Shown piece after piece: positions 55,062 to 63,454 of a DNA stretch of 64,000 bases. This stretch comes from FEN-1219 sp963744305. Its GTDB lineage: Bacteria > Pseudomonadota > Gammaproteobacteria > Steroidobacterales > Rariloculaceae. The translations under genes were made by a program, and so were the position numbers. The notes beneath the pieces are model-generated. The model ran no database searches and had not been told where the DNA came from. It saw nothing but the letters and a program-made list of their open reading frames with translations. Each line of letters opens with the position of its first letter. Position 1 is the stretch's first letter. The stretch is from NCBI GenBank assembly GCA_963744305.1, contig CAVUTF010000022.1, positions 102,164 through 166,163 on the forward strand, in the 5' to 3' direction.

Positions 55062-55460
55062 CTATCGACGCTGGCGCAAGACGAAGTGCGTCGCAAGGAT
55101 CAGAACTGCGCCGAGCAGCAACGCTGCGGCCGAAACCTCAAACCAGATAGTGAGATTCATTGCCGTGGTGTGCGCCGCGACCGGTGCTCGCGTGTAATGA
55201 AGGAGGCCATCGAAACCGAGGCCGGCATAAGCGCCCACGAGAATGAGGCCGGCAAGCGGGTAACCCCCGCGGTGGAGCAAGTAACCCAGTGCCCCGAGCG
55301 CAGTGATGCCAAGCCACACGACGTAGATCTGAGAACGCGACAGCCAGTCCGGCAGGTTTGGATAGTCGTTTAGGTGCTCGGCATTGTGCGCAAAGTGCAG
55401 GAGACTCGCGCAGCCATACAAGACGATGAGCCACGGCAGCCCGTTGTTCGTTCTATCCAC
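55062..55460 (-). CDS. Small integral membrane protein, function unknown
   Basis: This 132-residue protein has four hydrophobic segments: WLIVLYGCASLLHFAHNAEH, IYVVWLGITALGALGYLL, AGLILVGAYAGLGFDGLLHY and VSAAALLLGAVLILATHFVL. His residues in HFAHNAEHLNDYPNLPDWL and GLLHYTRAPVAAHTTAMN recur, as in some membrane-bound metal or quinone proteins, but no family is recognised. The start is taken as GTG at 55460, 17 bases from the end of the DUF6152 gene; the frame is open to 55502. Confidence 0.65.
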   Translation of the reverse strand: MDRTNNGLPWLIVLYGCASLLHFAHNAEHLNDYPNLPDWLSRSQIYVVWLGITALGALGYLLHRGGYPLAGLILVGAYAGLGFDGLLHYTRAPVAAHTTAMNLTIWFEVSAAALLLGAVLILATHFVLRQRR

Positions 55461-55476
55461 GCGCACCGCCCGCGAA

Positions 55477-56493
55477 TCAATCACTGTCGTCTGCCACTGC
55501 ACAATCGAACGGCTTTATCTCGTGGCCCGGGATCCACTGCCACTCGATCTTCATAACGACAGTCTCGGTGAAATTCACCGGATCGGTGATCTGCGCTTCC
55601 CACGACAGACGCCGCTCTTGCGGGCTCAGCGTGAAGAGCTCCCGCACATGGATCGCGGGGCTTTGCGGTGTACCGAGATCGTCAAAGTAGGGGTAGTCGA
55701 TGCCACTCGTCTCGACGACTAACGTGCGGCCTTCCCAACGGCCGGTCGAGTACCCCATCGGCGTGGGCGCTTCCGCCCGTGGGCTCGATCCGGCATTCAG
55801 GTGAATCGTTCGGATACCGTCCCACTCTTCCAAACGTAAAACGATGTCCTCGCCGCGACGCTCGAACGCAATCGGATAGGGGTTGTCCATCGCGGCCGGC
55901 ATCCCGGGCGGAATGCATCGTAAGGCCGGGTCACCTGCCGGATCCCAAACCTTTCGAGCTGCCTGAGCCGAATCAGTCAAAGGAAAGCTCGCTCTTCCAG
56001 CCCCGGTATTGGGCACCGCGACCGGAACCCAGACACGAAAAATGTCGGTTGCAGGTCCTACATCCAGCGCCCGGCCTGCCGCGAGCTGCTCGGGACGCGC
56101 ATAGCGTTGGGTGATGTCTGTGCCGAGAGGCACATTCTCGCCGCCGGCCGACGCGATCGCGTTCGCGAACATCACTCTGCGGCCGTCTCGTCCGGCGAAA
56201 CCCGACACGTCAATTCGGTCGCCGACGCTGAACGTCTCTGCGGTCACGCCCATGCGCTCCAACGTGTTTACGGACCCAGCCTCTATTTGCCACGTTTCCG
56301 TCGTCCCATCTTCTTTCGTGACGTCGATGGCCAATCGAACGTGTGGATTCCGCCAAAACACCGACACTACTTCACCGCTCACGGCAGCCGTCGTCGTGCG
56401 ATCGTAGAGCCCGGCGGATGCGTGGTGAGCGAGCGCGACTTGCGCCGCACCCATACAGGCAAAGCCGGTAGCAACGCAGATCAGAAACCGCAT
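55477..56493 (-). CDS. DUF6152 family secreted protein
   Basis: This 338-residue protein has a signal peptide (RFLICVATGFACMGAAQVAL, cleavage near ALAHH). The DUF6152-type N-terminal domain begins HHASAGLYDRTTTAAVSGEV and has FWRNPHVRLAIDV and WQIEAGSVNTLERMGV. The C-terminal half has YSTGRWEGRTLVVETSGIDY and ERLSWEAQITDPVNFTET-like sequence, common in secreted proteins of environmental gammaproteobacteria. The function is unknown. The ATG at 56493 follows the DUF1772 stop (56496) directly. Confidence 0.8.
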   Translation of the reverse strand: MRFLICVATGFACMGAAQVALAHHASAGLYDRTTTAAVSGEVVSVFWRNPHVRLAIDVTKEDGTTETWQIEAGSVNTLERMGVTAETFSVGDRIDVSGFAGRDGRRVMFANAIASAGGENVPLGTDITQRYARPEQLAAGRALDVGPATDIFRVWVPVAVPNTGAGRASFPLTDSAQAARKVWDPAGDPALRCIPPGMPAAMDNPYPIAFERRGEDIVLRLEEWDGIRTIHLNAGSSPRAEAPTPMGYSTGRWEGRTLVVETSGIDYPYFDDLGTPQSPAIHVRELFTLSPQERRLSWEAQITDPVNFTETVVMKIEWQWIPGHEIKPFDCAVADDSD

Positions 56494-56495
56494 GG

Positions 56496-56936
56496 TTAGC
56501 CCCGAACGACGAGCCAAACGTACAAGCCGGCAGCGCAGATGCTCAACAGCGTGCGCACCGCATGAAGGTTACCCCACTTCTTCAGCAGTGCCCGCGTCTG
56601 CACGGCATCGAGCTCGCGATCGGTCGCGAGCAGCCGCTGGTTGGTGGGCATGATTGCGATGAACGTGAAAGGCACGACGGCACCGATCAGCGCTGCGGCG
56701 ATGAGCCACCCGGCGCCGCCGCCCATGAACCAGACGGCTAGACCGGCCACAAAGCTCGCCAATGCCAGAGGTGCTTGCATCCAGGTCGCCCGCTGGTAAC
56801 TCGGCGCCCACTGCTGCACCGCGGGCCGGGTTTCAAGAAGCATCCGCGCCGGATGCTCGGCGACGTTGATGTAGAGGGCGGCGCCCGCGAACAACGACGC
56901 GCTGACCACCGCCAGAAACTCGAACGCTGCATACAT
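56496..56936 (-). CDS. DUF1772 (anthrone oxygenase-like) membrane protein
   Basis: This 146-residue protein has four spans. Family segments are VVSASLFAGAALYINVAEHP, WAPSYQRATWMQAPLALASF, PFTFIAIMPTNQRLL and KKWGNLHAVRTLLSICAAG. DUF1772 proteins are found in bacteria and fungi, some linked to anthrone oxidation, but most are uncharacterised. The start is at 56936 (MYAAFEFL). It is directly followed by the DUF6152 gene. Confidence 0.82.
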   Translation of the reverse strand: MYAAFEFLAVVSASLFAGAALYINVAEHPARMLLETRPAVQQWAPSYQRATWMQAPLALASFVAGLAVWFMGGGAGWLIAAALIGAVVPFTFIAIMPTNQRLLATDRELDAVQTRALLKKWGNLHAVRTLLSICAAGLYVWLVVRG

Positions 56937-56970
56937 ACGCTGGCTCGGGCGAGGGTCGCCGCTAAGAACG

Positions 56971-57381
56971 CTAGAGGAGTCCCAGTAGCTCCGAAAACTT
57001 GGCAACGAATTGGCCGTGTCCTTCCGCTATGTAAACGCCGACTTGCGCGATCAGGGAATACGCCACGCCGAACTGCGCAAGTCCAAAGGCCGCAAGCGTG
57101 AACTGGCTGATGCTCAGCACGCCTACTCCGAACTGCGCGATGCACACGACGCCGTAGCCGAACTGCCCAATCGCGATGACGCCGCGCGCCACCACGGGCG
57201 CGCGGTTCGGTCGGTACTTGAACGAAATGTGCAGCAATGGCAGGTTGCCGATCGCCCACTGGGATTTGTACTCATAGCCCCATCCGTCCCACGCACCGCG
57301 CGCGGGATACGGCGCCCCACACTGAGGACACGCGAGCGCCTGCTCGGAAATTTCGCGTCGACACTCCCGACAGGGTTTCAT
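56971..57381 (-). CDS. Zinc-ribbon protein with ten-residue hydrophobic repeats
   Basis: The 136-residue protein begins with a zinc ribbon of two CxxC pairs (MKPCRECRREISEQALACPQ, then CG). The second half consists of about five decapeptide repeats of the form xxxIxQFGxG (VIAIGQFGYG, VVCIAQFGVG, VLSISQFTLA, AFGLAQFGVA, YSLIAQVGVY). These could form a membrane-associated hairpin or a beta-solenoid. No function is known to me. The ATG at 57381 is chosen to keep the first Cys close to the start; one at 57387 is also possible. Confidence 0.7.
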   Translation of the reverse strand: MKPCRECRREISEQALACPQCGAPYPARGAWDGWGYEYKSQWAIGNLPLLHISFKYRPNRAPVVARGVIAIGQFGYGVVCIAQFGVGVLSISQFTLAAFGLAQFGVAYSLIAQVGVYIAEGHGQFVAKFSELLGLL

Positions 57382-57409
57382 CTGCAACTCCTCGAACGTC
57401 CGGGTTGAA

Positions 57410-58000
57410 TCACCAGAGGCCTGGTATGAGTCGTTTCGTTCTTGTCATGTACGCCGCGTACTCGTCGCCAAAGGTCTCCAGCATCATTTTCTCCTCGGCG
57501 CCCACGCGAAACGCGAACAGGATCAATATCAGCAGGAGATAGGAGGGCCCGGCCACCCAGTTCGGCACCACGAGCGCTTGGCCGATCGCGTAGACGAAGA
57601 GCGCCGAGTACATCGGGTGGCGGACCAAGCGATAGACACCGTCCGTAATCAGGCGATGGTTCTCCCGTATCTCGAGAGTAACGGACCAATTGGTGCCGAG
57701 GTCCGCGTGCGACCTGTAGAACCACCAGAGACCGACGACGAAGCACGCCACGCCCGCGACGAACGGCCCGAGTCGAAGCCCATAGTCCGCGAACGAAAAC
57801 ACGGGCGAGACAACCCACACGAGCGGAACGAGGAAGCCGATCCACGCGAGAGTCAACAGAACAACCTCGCGCGCACTCTTCGAGCTACGCGCTACCCGGA
57901 TTGCTCGACTTCGGCGTCCGTGAGGAGCACGAACGGCGATCATCGCTATGGTGGCGGCGACGATCGCTACCTTTGCAATCCACGGATCGAGCTGGACCAT
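57410..58000 (-). CDS. Isoprenylcysteine carboxyl methyltransferase (ICMT/PEMT) family protein
   Basis: This integral membrane SAM-dependent methyltransferase-like protein has 196 residues and five spans. The C-terminal signature reads YRLVRHPMYSALFVYAIGQA, then FRVGAEEKMMLETFGDEYAA and YMTRTKRLIPG, typical of the ICMT/phospholipid methyltransferase family. Bacterial members act on unknown lipids or isoprenoids. It is followed by the zinc-ribbon gene after 28 bases. Confidence 0.87.
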   Translation of the reverse strand: MVQLDPWIAKVAIVAATIAMIAVRAPHGRRSRAIRVARSSKSAREVVLLTLAWIGFLVPLVWVVSPVFSFADYGLRLGPFVAGVACFVVGLWWFYRSHADLGTNWSVTLEIRENHRLITDGVYRLVRHPMYSALFVYAIGQALVVPNWVAGPSYLLLILILFAFRVGAEEKMMLETFGDEYAAYMTRTKRLIPGLW

Positions 58001-58004
58001 ACAG

Positions 58005-58628
58005 TCACCGGCCCTTTCTCTTGCCGCGCGCTCGCGCCTTGACCCAGGAAGCATAGCTCTTCGGGACGTCCAACTCTTTTAGCGCTGCCCAAGCGGCGAT
58101 CGCCTCTGCACGCGTCGCGTCCTTCTCCGTTGCGAGGAACTCGGCGACGAAGTTGATGTAGCGGCCATGAGGAACCTTCTCGAATCGCTCCATCTTGTTC
58201 AGGGCGACGTACTGCATGACGAGGTCGCCATACGTTGGGCGCTTGCCGCTCGTGATCTCACCTTCTCGCCAGCGGTTCAGGCGATACCAAACGCCGGATT
58301 TCTCACGAACTTCCGGCGCCGCGCGGCGCGCCTGCTCGACGATGAAGTCCTTCGTTTCGCGGTTGCTCGTGTAGTGCTCGATTCGAAGCCCCAGGCGCAG
58401 ACCGCGTTCGACGTCTTTTGGGCCGGTTTTGCGGAGCGAGCGCTTCGTGGGCGACGCTGCTTTGCCCGTGCGAAGGAATGCGACGATGGCCTTCTCGAGC
58501 TCGTCCTTTCGCAGCCTCTTCGCCGCCGGAATGCCGATGCGATCGGCGAAATCCTTCAAGTCATCGAGATACCAATAGCCGTTCTCGAACTCGCGCAGCG
58601 TCATCGTTGAAGAGAGCGTGCCCGCCAT
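58005..58628 (-). CDS. SAP-domain protein (DUF6434-type)
   Basis: This basic 207-residue protein has a SAP-like DNA/RNA-binding helix-extended-loop-helix near residues 18-55 (YLDDLKDFADRIGIPAAKRL, RKDELEKAIVAFL). A second domain, GLRIEHYTSNRETKDFIVEQ to YGDLVMQYVALNKME, is of the type called DUF6434. The Lys/Arg-rich tail ARGKRKGR supports nucleic-acid binding. The role is unknown. It overlaps no neighbour; 4 bases separate it from the methyltransferase gene. Confidence 0.78.
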   Translation of the reverse strand: MAGTLSSTMTLREFENGYWYLDDLKDFADRIGIPAAKRLRKDELEKAIVAFLRTGKAASPTKRSLRKTGPKDVERGLRLGLRIEHYTSNRETKDFIVEQARRAAPEVREKSGVWYRLNRWREGEITSGKRPTYGDLVMQYVALNKMERFEKVPHGRYINFVAEFLATEKDATRAEAIAAWAALKELDVPKSYASWVKARARGKRKGR

Positions 58629-58637
58629 GCCGCGACC

Positions 58638-58979
58638 CTATGAGCCACCGGCGTCAGCGTACACCCACGCCTGCTTCCCCGAAGCGAGCACGGTAGCGAT
58701 CCGTTCGTAGCCGGCGGGCTCGTATTGGTCGGCCTTCGCGAGCTCGGCGTCCGAGACCTCGAAAACCATGCCACTCACACGGCTGGCGTTTTTCCCGTTG
58801 AACTTCACGATGGCGTGATGGGTCTTGCCGCTGGCGGCCACGAACTCCGGATCCTCGACGCTCCGCAACGATTGCTCGAAGCCGACCAGCTCGTCCGGTT
58901 CCCCCTGCAGCAACCTCCCGAACGTCGACCTCTGCACCGTTTCCTGTTGCAGCGTGCCGTAGGAGAAGAGTAGGGGCAT
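58638..58979 (-). CDS. Gamma-glutamylcyclotransferase (AIG2-like) family protein
   Basis: This 113-residue protein of the AIG2/GGCT fold begins MPLLFSYGTLQQETVQRSTF with the substrate-binding YGTL motif. The catalytic Glu lies in VSGMVFEVSDAELAKADQYE, then YERIATVLASGKQAWVY. Members cleave gamma-glutamyl-amine bonds or release 5-oxoproline; the exact substrate is unknown. It lies in a loose minus-strand run with the SAP-domain gene. Confidence 0.87.
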   Translation of the reverse strand: MPLLFSYGTLQQETVQRSTFGRLLQGEPDELVGFEQSLRSVEDPEFVAASGKTHHAIVKFNGKNASRVSGMVFEVSDAELAKADQYEPAGYERIATVLASGKQAWVYADAGGS

Positions 58980-59001
58980 TTGAAAAACGTTGGAGCTGCG
59001 G

Positions 59002-59895
59002 CTAGGCAGGCGCCGCCGCCGTTGCCAACGCACCGAGCAGTTCCGCTTGGTGATTGAACGGAAGCGAGAGGTGCGCTTCCTCCGCATAGAATTTGGCGCG
59101 GCAGTTCGGCAGCACGTGAGCGAGATACCGACCGCTGGCTACCGGCACATTGCGATCTCGTTCGCCATGCCAGAGCAGCACCGGCACTTTCACGGCGGCC
59201 GGCTCGAAGCCCCATGGCCGCCCGATGAGCCCGACATCCGCCGCCGGTCCGCGTGTTCCCTGCCGACACGCTTCCTCGAAGCACTTCATGAAGCCGCTGC
59301 GGATTCTCTCTTGCTTGAACAGCGTCCGATCGGGCTCCGGAGCCCAAGCGGCCATCTGCTCGGCGGCCCGCGGTCCACCACGACGGATCGCGCGTAGATT
59401 GAGTCGGAACAGGCCGCGCATGACGGCCGGCGCGAACCGACCGAGTCGGAGCATGAGCTTGAGAGAGCCGGTCATCGACGCCAGTATGCCGGGCGCGTCC
59501 GCCGGCGCGATGCCGCCGAGCACGCCGACGGCCCGAACGCGGCTAGCGATCAGGGCTCCGCAAGCGAGCGCGTAGGGCGCGCCTCCGGAGGAACCCAGCA
59601 CCGTGAACGTGTCCAGCCCCAGAGCGTTCGCCAGCTCCAGCACGTCGTTCGGCCAGTCGACGATCCTGCGGCCCGGCTTGAAGTCGGAGTAACCCATGCC
59701 CGGCCGATCGGGCACGATCACTCGCAAATCGAGCGCTGCCGCCGTCGCGCTGTTGAAAATCAGGTTGCCTTCGACGCGCGAGCTAGGCACGCCGTGACAA
59801 TGAATGATCGGTTGCCCTGATGGGCTTCCGTGCTCGGCATACGCCAAAGCGCGACCGTCGCGCAACCTGACCTCGCTGTGTGTGGAGTCGGACAT
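59002..59895 (-). CDS. Alpha/beta hydrolase
   Basis: This 297-residue alpha/beta hydrolase has the oxyanion region IHCHGVPSSRVEG, VPDRPGMGYSDF, the nucleophile elbow LGSSGGAPYALACGA, the acid in WHGERDRNVPVASGR and the catalytic His in YAEEAHLSLPFNH. The ATG at 59895 shares a base with the preceding gene's stop (TGATG), so the two are coupled. The frame remains open far upstream, but that part is antisense-like. It is a lipase/esterase or lactonase-like enzyme of unknown substrate. Confidence 0.9.
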   Translation of the reverse strand: MSDSTHSEVRLRDGRALAYAEHGSPSGQPIIHCHGVPSSRVEGNLIFNSATAAALDLRVIVPDRPGMGYSDFKPGRRIVDWPNDVLELANALGLDTFTVLGSSGGAPYALACGALIASRVRAVGVLGGIAPADAPGILASMTGSLKLMLRLGRFAPAVMRGLFRLNLRAIRRGGPRAAEQMAAWAPEPDRTLFKQERIRSGFMKCFEEACRQGTRGPAADVGLIGRPWGFEPAAVKVPVLLWHGERDRNVPVASGRYLAHVLPNCRAKFYAEEAHLSLPFNHQAELLGALATAAAPA

Positions 59896-60338
59896 CAGCT
59901 CTTGTGCCCCCACCAGTCGCCCAGCTCGCCGAGCGCGGTTTTCTCGTCGAGTCGTTGGGCTTCGGCAGAAAGCTCGCGGGACACCCAACCGGGAAAGGCC
60001 ACCTCGTTCTTGACGTGCCGGCCCGATGCCGTGTGCTGCTCGATGACCTGCGCGAGACGTTCGCGGGGAAATCGCTCGGCAGCGCGCACCAGAGCGGGCC
60101 AAAGGCGTCGGTGCACATAGGTGATCTTGCCGTCGACGAGCCGGCAGACGAGCACATCCGGGCAGTCTCTGACAGCGCGGGTCAACGCGAAGATCTCTCG
60201 GCTCTTAGCGTGTGCCCACCAACTGCCGCGGATGGGTGCGCCGGCGATCGCACCTGCGAGCGATGGCACGGGACCGCTCCCCGACTCGAGCACGACCCCG
60301 TGCGTGCGCACGTAAGTCAACGCTTCGGCTGGCGTCAC
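59895..60338 (-). CDS. Conserved-looking protein of unknown function between desaturase and hydrolase
   Basis: This 147-residue protein reads from GTG at 60338: VTPAEALTYVRTHGVVLESG, GPVPSLAGAIAGAPIRGSWW, EIFALTRAVRDCPDVLVCRL, VDGKITYVHRRLWPALVRAA and so on, ending LGELGDWWGHKS. No membrane span or signal is seen. I recognise similar proteins only as hypothetical. It overlaps the desaturase stop (GTGA) and the hydrolase start (TGATG), so the three form a tightly coupled operon, which argues it is a real gene. Confidence 0.65.
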   Translation of the reverse strand: MTPAEALTYVRTHGVVLESGSGPVPSLAGAIAGAPIRGSWWAHAKSREIFALTRAVRDCPDVLVCRLVDGKITYVHRRLWPALVRAAERFPRERLAQVIEQHTASGRHVKNEVAFPGWVSRELSAEAQRLDEKTALGELGDWWGHKS

Positions 60339-61250
60339 TGCGGCGCAACCATTGCTGGCCCGGCATGCACGAGATCCTCCTGCTGAGCCTGCGCTCGCGG
60401 AGTACCCACTCTGCTGATGAGACCGAGGCGGTGAAGGCAGCGAATCACCCACCATCCGGGATCGACCTCGCCCGGCAACAATCCGATCCGCGCGGACTCC
60501 GGGAACGCATGATGATTGTTGTGCCAACATTCACCCATCGTAAGAAGGCCGTAGCCCGGGAGATTCGAGGCCTGCACTCCGGCGCCCAACACTTGCCACC
60601 GGCCAGGCCCGGGGTTGTGCGTCAGATAGGTCACGACCCAATGACCCGTGACACTGAGCGTGACTCGAACACAGACTCCCCACACGACCCAAGACCACCC
60701 ACCCAGCACGAACAGGACGGCAGCGATCGGTAATTGCTGCAGCATCCAGGTTCGCTCCATCCATTGATACCACGGATCGGATGCCAATTCGTGTTCGAGC
60801 ATGAATCGAGGTGGCCGCGTGAACTCGAAGCGGCAGGTCGAGCTGCCACAGCGCATCGAGCCAGAGGGGGCGGCGATGGGCAAAGAAGTCGTGGCAGCGC
60901 TCCTCGCGCTGCGCCCAATCGCGAACATCATGAATCCGCAGGAGGCCGAATGGACCCGCCATCCCGACGGTTACACCGACGTAAACCAACGCGCGCTCGA
61001 GCCACTTCGGGCAGTCGAAGCTCTTGTGGATCATCCGACGGTGCATGCCGACCGAGTGGCCGAGCAGCAAGGTGATGTAGGTTGTCCCCACGCAGAGCAG
61101 AAGCGCACCGACGCTGAATGTCGCCGGCGCGAAGAGCACTCCGCAGGCGAGCAGGCCGCCGTTCCAAAGGGCTTTCTTTGGATCGATTACTACCTCGCCG
61201 GTAGCCGCGTCGGCATCAGCTCCGTCGATTCGATGCACCGCAGGACGCAT
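60335..61250 (-). CDS. Membrane fatty-acid (acyl-CoA/acyl-lipid) desaturase (frameshifted)
   Basis: This integral membrane di-iron desaturase has about 304 residues. The histidine boxes are visible: HSVGMHRRMIH (HxxxxH), RCHDFFAHRR in the middle, and CWHNNHHAFPESARIG (HNxHH). Membrane segments include LLACGVLFAPATFSVGALLL and LPIAAVLFVLGGWSWVVWGV. One indel near 60830 separates ALWQLDLPLR from FEFTRPPRFMLEHEL. It introduces double bonds into fatty acyl chains; the position is unknown. It is coupled to the next gene by a 4-base overlap. Confidence 0.87.
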
Positions 61251-61305
61251 GTCGGCCGCCCAAAGCGTTGTTACTTACGCCGTCGACGCCGTGAACGAGC
61301 CGCAG

Positions 61306-61713
61306 TCACTGTTTCGCATACCGTTTCGGCCTGGCGGCGGAATAACTTGGCAGTTGCGCAACAACGCCCAATAGCAGGATGAAGACGCCGAGCGCAGTGA
61401 GCACACGTTCCGGGCTCCCTTTCGGCGCCTCGGCGAAAAACGCATAGATAAGAATCGGCGGCGACAACATCGCCAGCACGGATCCGGTGCGGCCAACGAC
61501 GGCTCGCCACGGGGAATTTGGCGCAGAGAGGTAGACGCCAAGAACGACGTTCACGAGGCTCGCCAAAAGAATGTACACGTGATTGGCGCGGTACATGTAC
61601 CGCAGTGCTTCGTTCGTTCCGTAGAGCTCCGGGAAATGGGTTTGCATGTAGATGCCCGTCGCCAAGAACACCAGCACTCCAGCCGACCCAACGATGAGGT
61701 GCAGCACGCGCAT
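61306..61713 (-). CDS. Small membrane protein, function unknown
   Basis: This 135-residue protein has four hydrophobic segments (MRVLHLIVGSAGVLVFLATG, VYILLASLVNVVLGVYLSAP, GSVLAMLSPPILIYAFFAEA, LTALGVFILLLGVVAQLPS). A polar loop, MQTHFPELYGTNEALRYMYR, lies between spans. No recognised family. It starts 13 bases after the stop of the upstream gene on the same strand, suggesting cotranscription. A TPR or enzyme domain is absent. Confidence 0.65.
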   Translation of the reverse strand: MRVLHLIVGSAGVLVFLATGIYMQTHFPELYGTNEALRYMYRANHVYILLASLVNVVLGVYLSAPNSPWRAVVGRTGSVLAMLSPPILIYAFFAEAPKGSPERVLTALGVFILLLGVVAQLPSYSAARPKRYAKQ

Positions 61714-61725
61714 CGGTTGCCGCTC

Positions 61726-62223
61726 TCACTTGCGGCGTTGTCGCTCGAGCAGCTCGAGGCGCCGCTCGAGGTCGAGGCGCAATGTGTCATTCAACATCGA
61801 CGGTGCCGGCACCACGGCGTCGAAATAGTGGACGACGGGCTCAACGAGGAGCGCCGCGCCTTCGTCAACGCGGATTGTGTACCCTCGCATGTCACGGCAA
61901 CTGGCTGTCCAGACGTTGCCTCCGCCGTGGTACGAAGCGACAACGTCCTCGCACAAGAATCCTGCGTCACGGATGGCCAACAAGAACGTCGTGTTTCGGA
62001 AGGTCTCGGACAGTGCTTGGAAGTTGCCAGACCCGACAGCGTCCGGAGCCGTTTCTCGCACGACGAGCTGAAGCGCATGCTCTTCAGCGCTCGGCGTCTG
62101 TAGGGCGACCTCGTCGTTGAGCTGCTCGCCGTCCAACGGCTGCCCACGATATCCAGCCACCCTAACAGCTGCCGTGATGACCACAGCAATCACGAGCAAC
62201 GCCAGAACTGCTCGCCTAGTCAC
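61726..62223 (-). CDS. Membrane-anchored or secreted protein, function unknown
   Basis: This 165-residue protein begins VTRRAVLALLVIAVVITAAV, a signal anchor, followed by a soluble domain (LQLVVRETAPDAVGSGNFQA, FLLAIRDAGFLCEDVVASYH, VWTASCRDMRGYTIRVDEGA) and a coiled C-terminus (LRLDLERRLELLERQRRK). Two Cys residues could form a disulfide outside the cytoplasm. The start is GTG at 62223, overlapping the GrpB gene by 8 bases. Not recognised beyond that. Confidence 0.6.
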   Translation of the reverse strand: MTRRAVLALLVIAVVITAAVRVAGYRGQPLDGEQLNDEVALQTPSAEEHALQLVVRETAPDAVGSGNFQALSETFRNTTFLLAIRDAGFLCEDVVASYHGGGNVWTASCRDMRGYTIRVDEGAALLVEPVVHYFDAVVPAPSMLNDTLRLDLERRLELLERQRRK

Positions 62224-62782
62224 TGGAAATCCCCTGTGTCGCCGGCTGCCCAGTTCGTCCGGCGCGCGCGAGCGCGCCCAACACGAACTCCGACTTGCCG
62301 TCCTGGTAAGACTCACGATCCGTTGGAAACTGCCGAGCCAATCGCAACTTGAGATCGCCGTAGCTCGCGGCGAGTGCCGGATCTCGTCGCAACGCATCGC
62401 GAAACGCGATCGTGACGGCGTAGTAGTGCGACCCAGGCTCGGCCAACGACAAATGGTGTGTGCGGACGGACCCTCGCCGCCGCCGAAAGAACAGACGGTC
62501 CGGAATGTCGTCGGGGCGCAACTCGTAACCTAGCTCCGCGAGTTGCGGAACAAGTGCGGCTCCCTGCCGAAGATCGGAGATCGAGACGAGAAGGTCCAGA
62601 ACCGGCTTCGCACACAGCCCAGGTACGGAGGTGCTGCCGACGTGATGGACGTCGAGGATCGATTGGCCCATCGCAGCTCTCAATTCGGAGCGCGCTTCCT
62701 CGAACAGTCTGGCCCATCGCACATCGTAAGGAACGATCGTGACGGTTTCGCTCTCGAGACCCAACGCATCGGTTGCATGCAT
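62216..62782 (-). CDS. GrpB family (nucleotidyltransferase-fold) protein
   Basis: This 188-residue protein of the GrpB family (UPF0157) has a nucleotidyltransferase-like fold. Segments are VTIVPYDVRWARLFEEARSE, ILDVHHVGSTSVPGLCAKPV (GSTS followed by the KPVLDLLV acid patch), THHLSLAEPGSHYYAVTIAF and RDALRRDPALAASYGDLK. GrpB-like proteins are uncharacterised or linked to dephospho-CoA-type domains. The ATG at 62782 (MHATDALGL) is chosen; later starts are possible. Confidence 0.88.
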   Translation of the reverse strand: MHATDALGLESETVTIVPYDVRWARLFEEARSELRAAMGQSILDVHHVGSTSVPGLCAKPVLDLLVSISDLRQGAALVPQLAELGYELRPDDIPDRLFFRRRRGSVRTHHLSLAEPGSHYYAVTIAFRDALRRDPALAASYGDLKLRLARQFPTDRESYQDGKSEFVLGALARAGRTGQPATQGISSD

Positions 62783-62805
62783 TTCGGTTTCCGCCGGCTC
62801 GCAGC

Positions 62806-63444
62806 TTACAGCGGCCTCAGATAGCGACAAATACCGGGTACGCCCGTGGCCGCTTCGAAATCCGCGTGACGTCTCTCGTCGTCGAGAACGAATCCAGCCT
62901 TTGAGTAAGCACGCGCCGCCGCCTCGTTGCCGATAAAGAACGTGATCTGCGCCTGACCCAACCCTTGCCGCCGACCTTCCGGAAGCACCTCTTGAATCAT
63001 TCTGCCCGCCAATCCCCGACCGCGATAGGCCGGGACGGTAGCGACATTCTCGATTGTCCAAAAGTCCTCATCGTCTGCGAACGTGCACGTAAAGACGTAT
63101 GAGCCGCGCGCCCACATTGCCTTCTCCTCGGCGTCATCCCAACCGAGGCTCTTCGAGACTTCCGTCATGGCGGCACCGGACAGGGGATACGCCTCGCCGG
63201 CACGAAACGCGCAGAGCGCAGCCGCCATGTCTCCGTCCACCTCGGCCACATGGAACCTCGTGTAGTGCCACCACGACCTCGTTTCCGTGAGCACGAGTCG
63301 ACGCAGAAAATCCAAACAGAAGGATTCGGGACGGGCGAGGACGATGTCGAACCAGCCTCTCGGCACATGCGAACGGGTCGCGGCGAGTATCGCCCACGCG
63401 AGAAAATCGGCGTCGCGAGGTTCGGCAGGTCTGACGGCCTCCAT
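62806..63444 (-). CDS. GNAT family N-acetyltransferase
   Basis: This 212-residue acetyltransferase begins VRPAEPRDADFLAWAILAAT and has the acetyl-CoA motif in VATVPAYRGRGLAGRMIQEV, then ITFFIGNEAAARAYSKAGF. The middle insert (residues 60-115) makes it longer than a minimal GNAT. It lies 23 bases upstream of the GrpB gene on the same strand. The substrate is unknown. Confidence 0.9.
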   Translation of the reverse strand: MEAVRPAEPRDADFLAWAILAATRSHVPRGWFDIVLARPESFCLDFLRRLVLTETRSWWHYTRFHVAEVDGDMAAALCAFRAGEAYPLSGAAMTEVSKSLGWDDAEEKAMWARGSYVFTCTFADDEDFWTIENVATVPAYRGRGLAGRMIQEVLPEGRRQGLGQAQITFFIGNEAAARAYSKAGFVLDDERRHADFEAATGVPGICRYLRPL

Positions 63445-63454
63445 GACTGAGATT

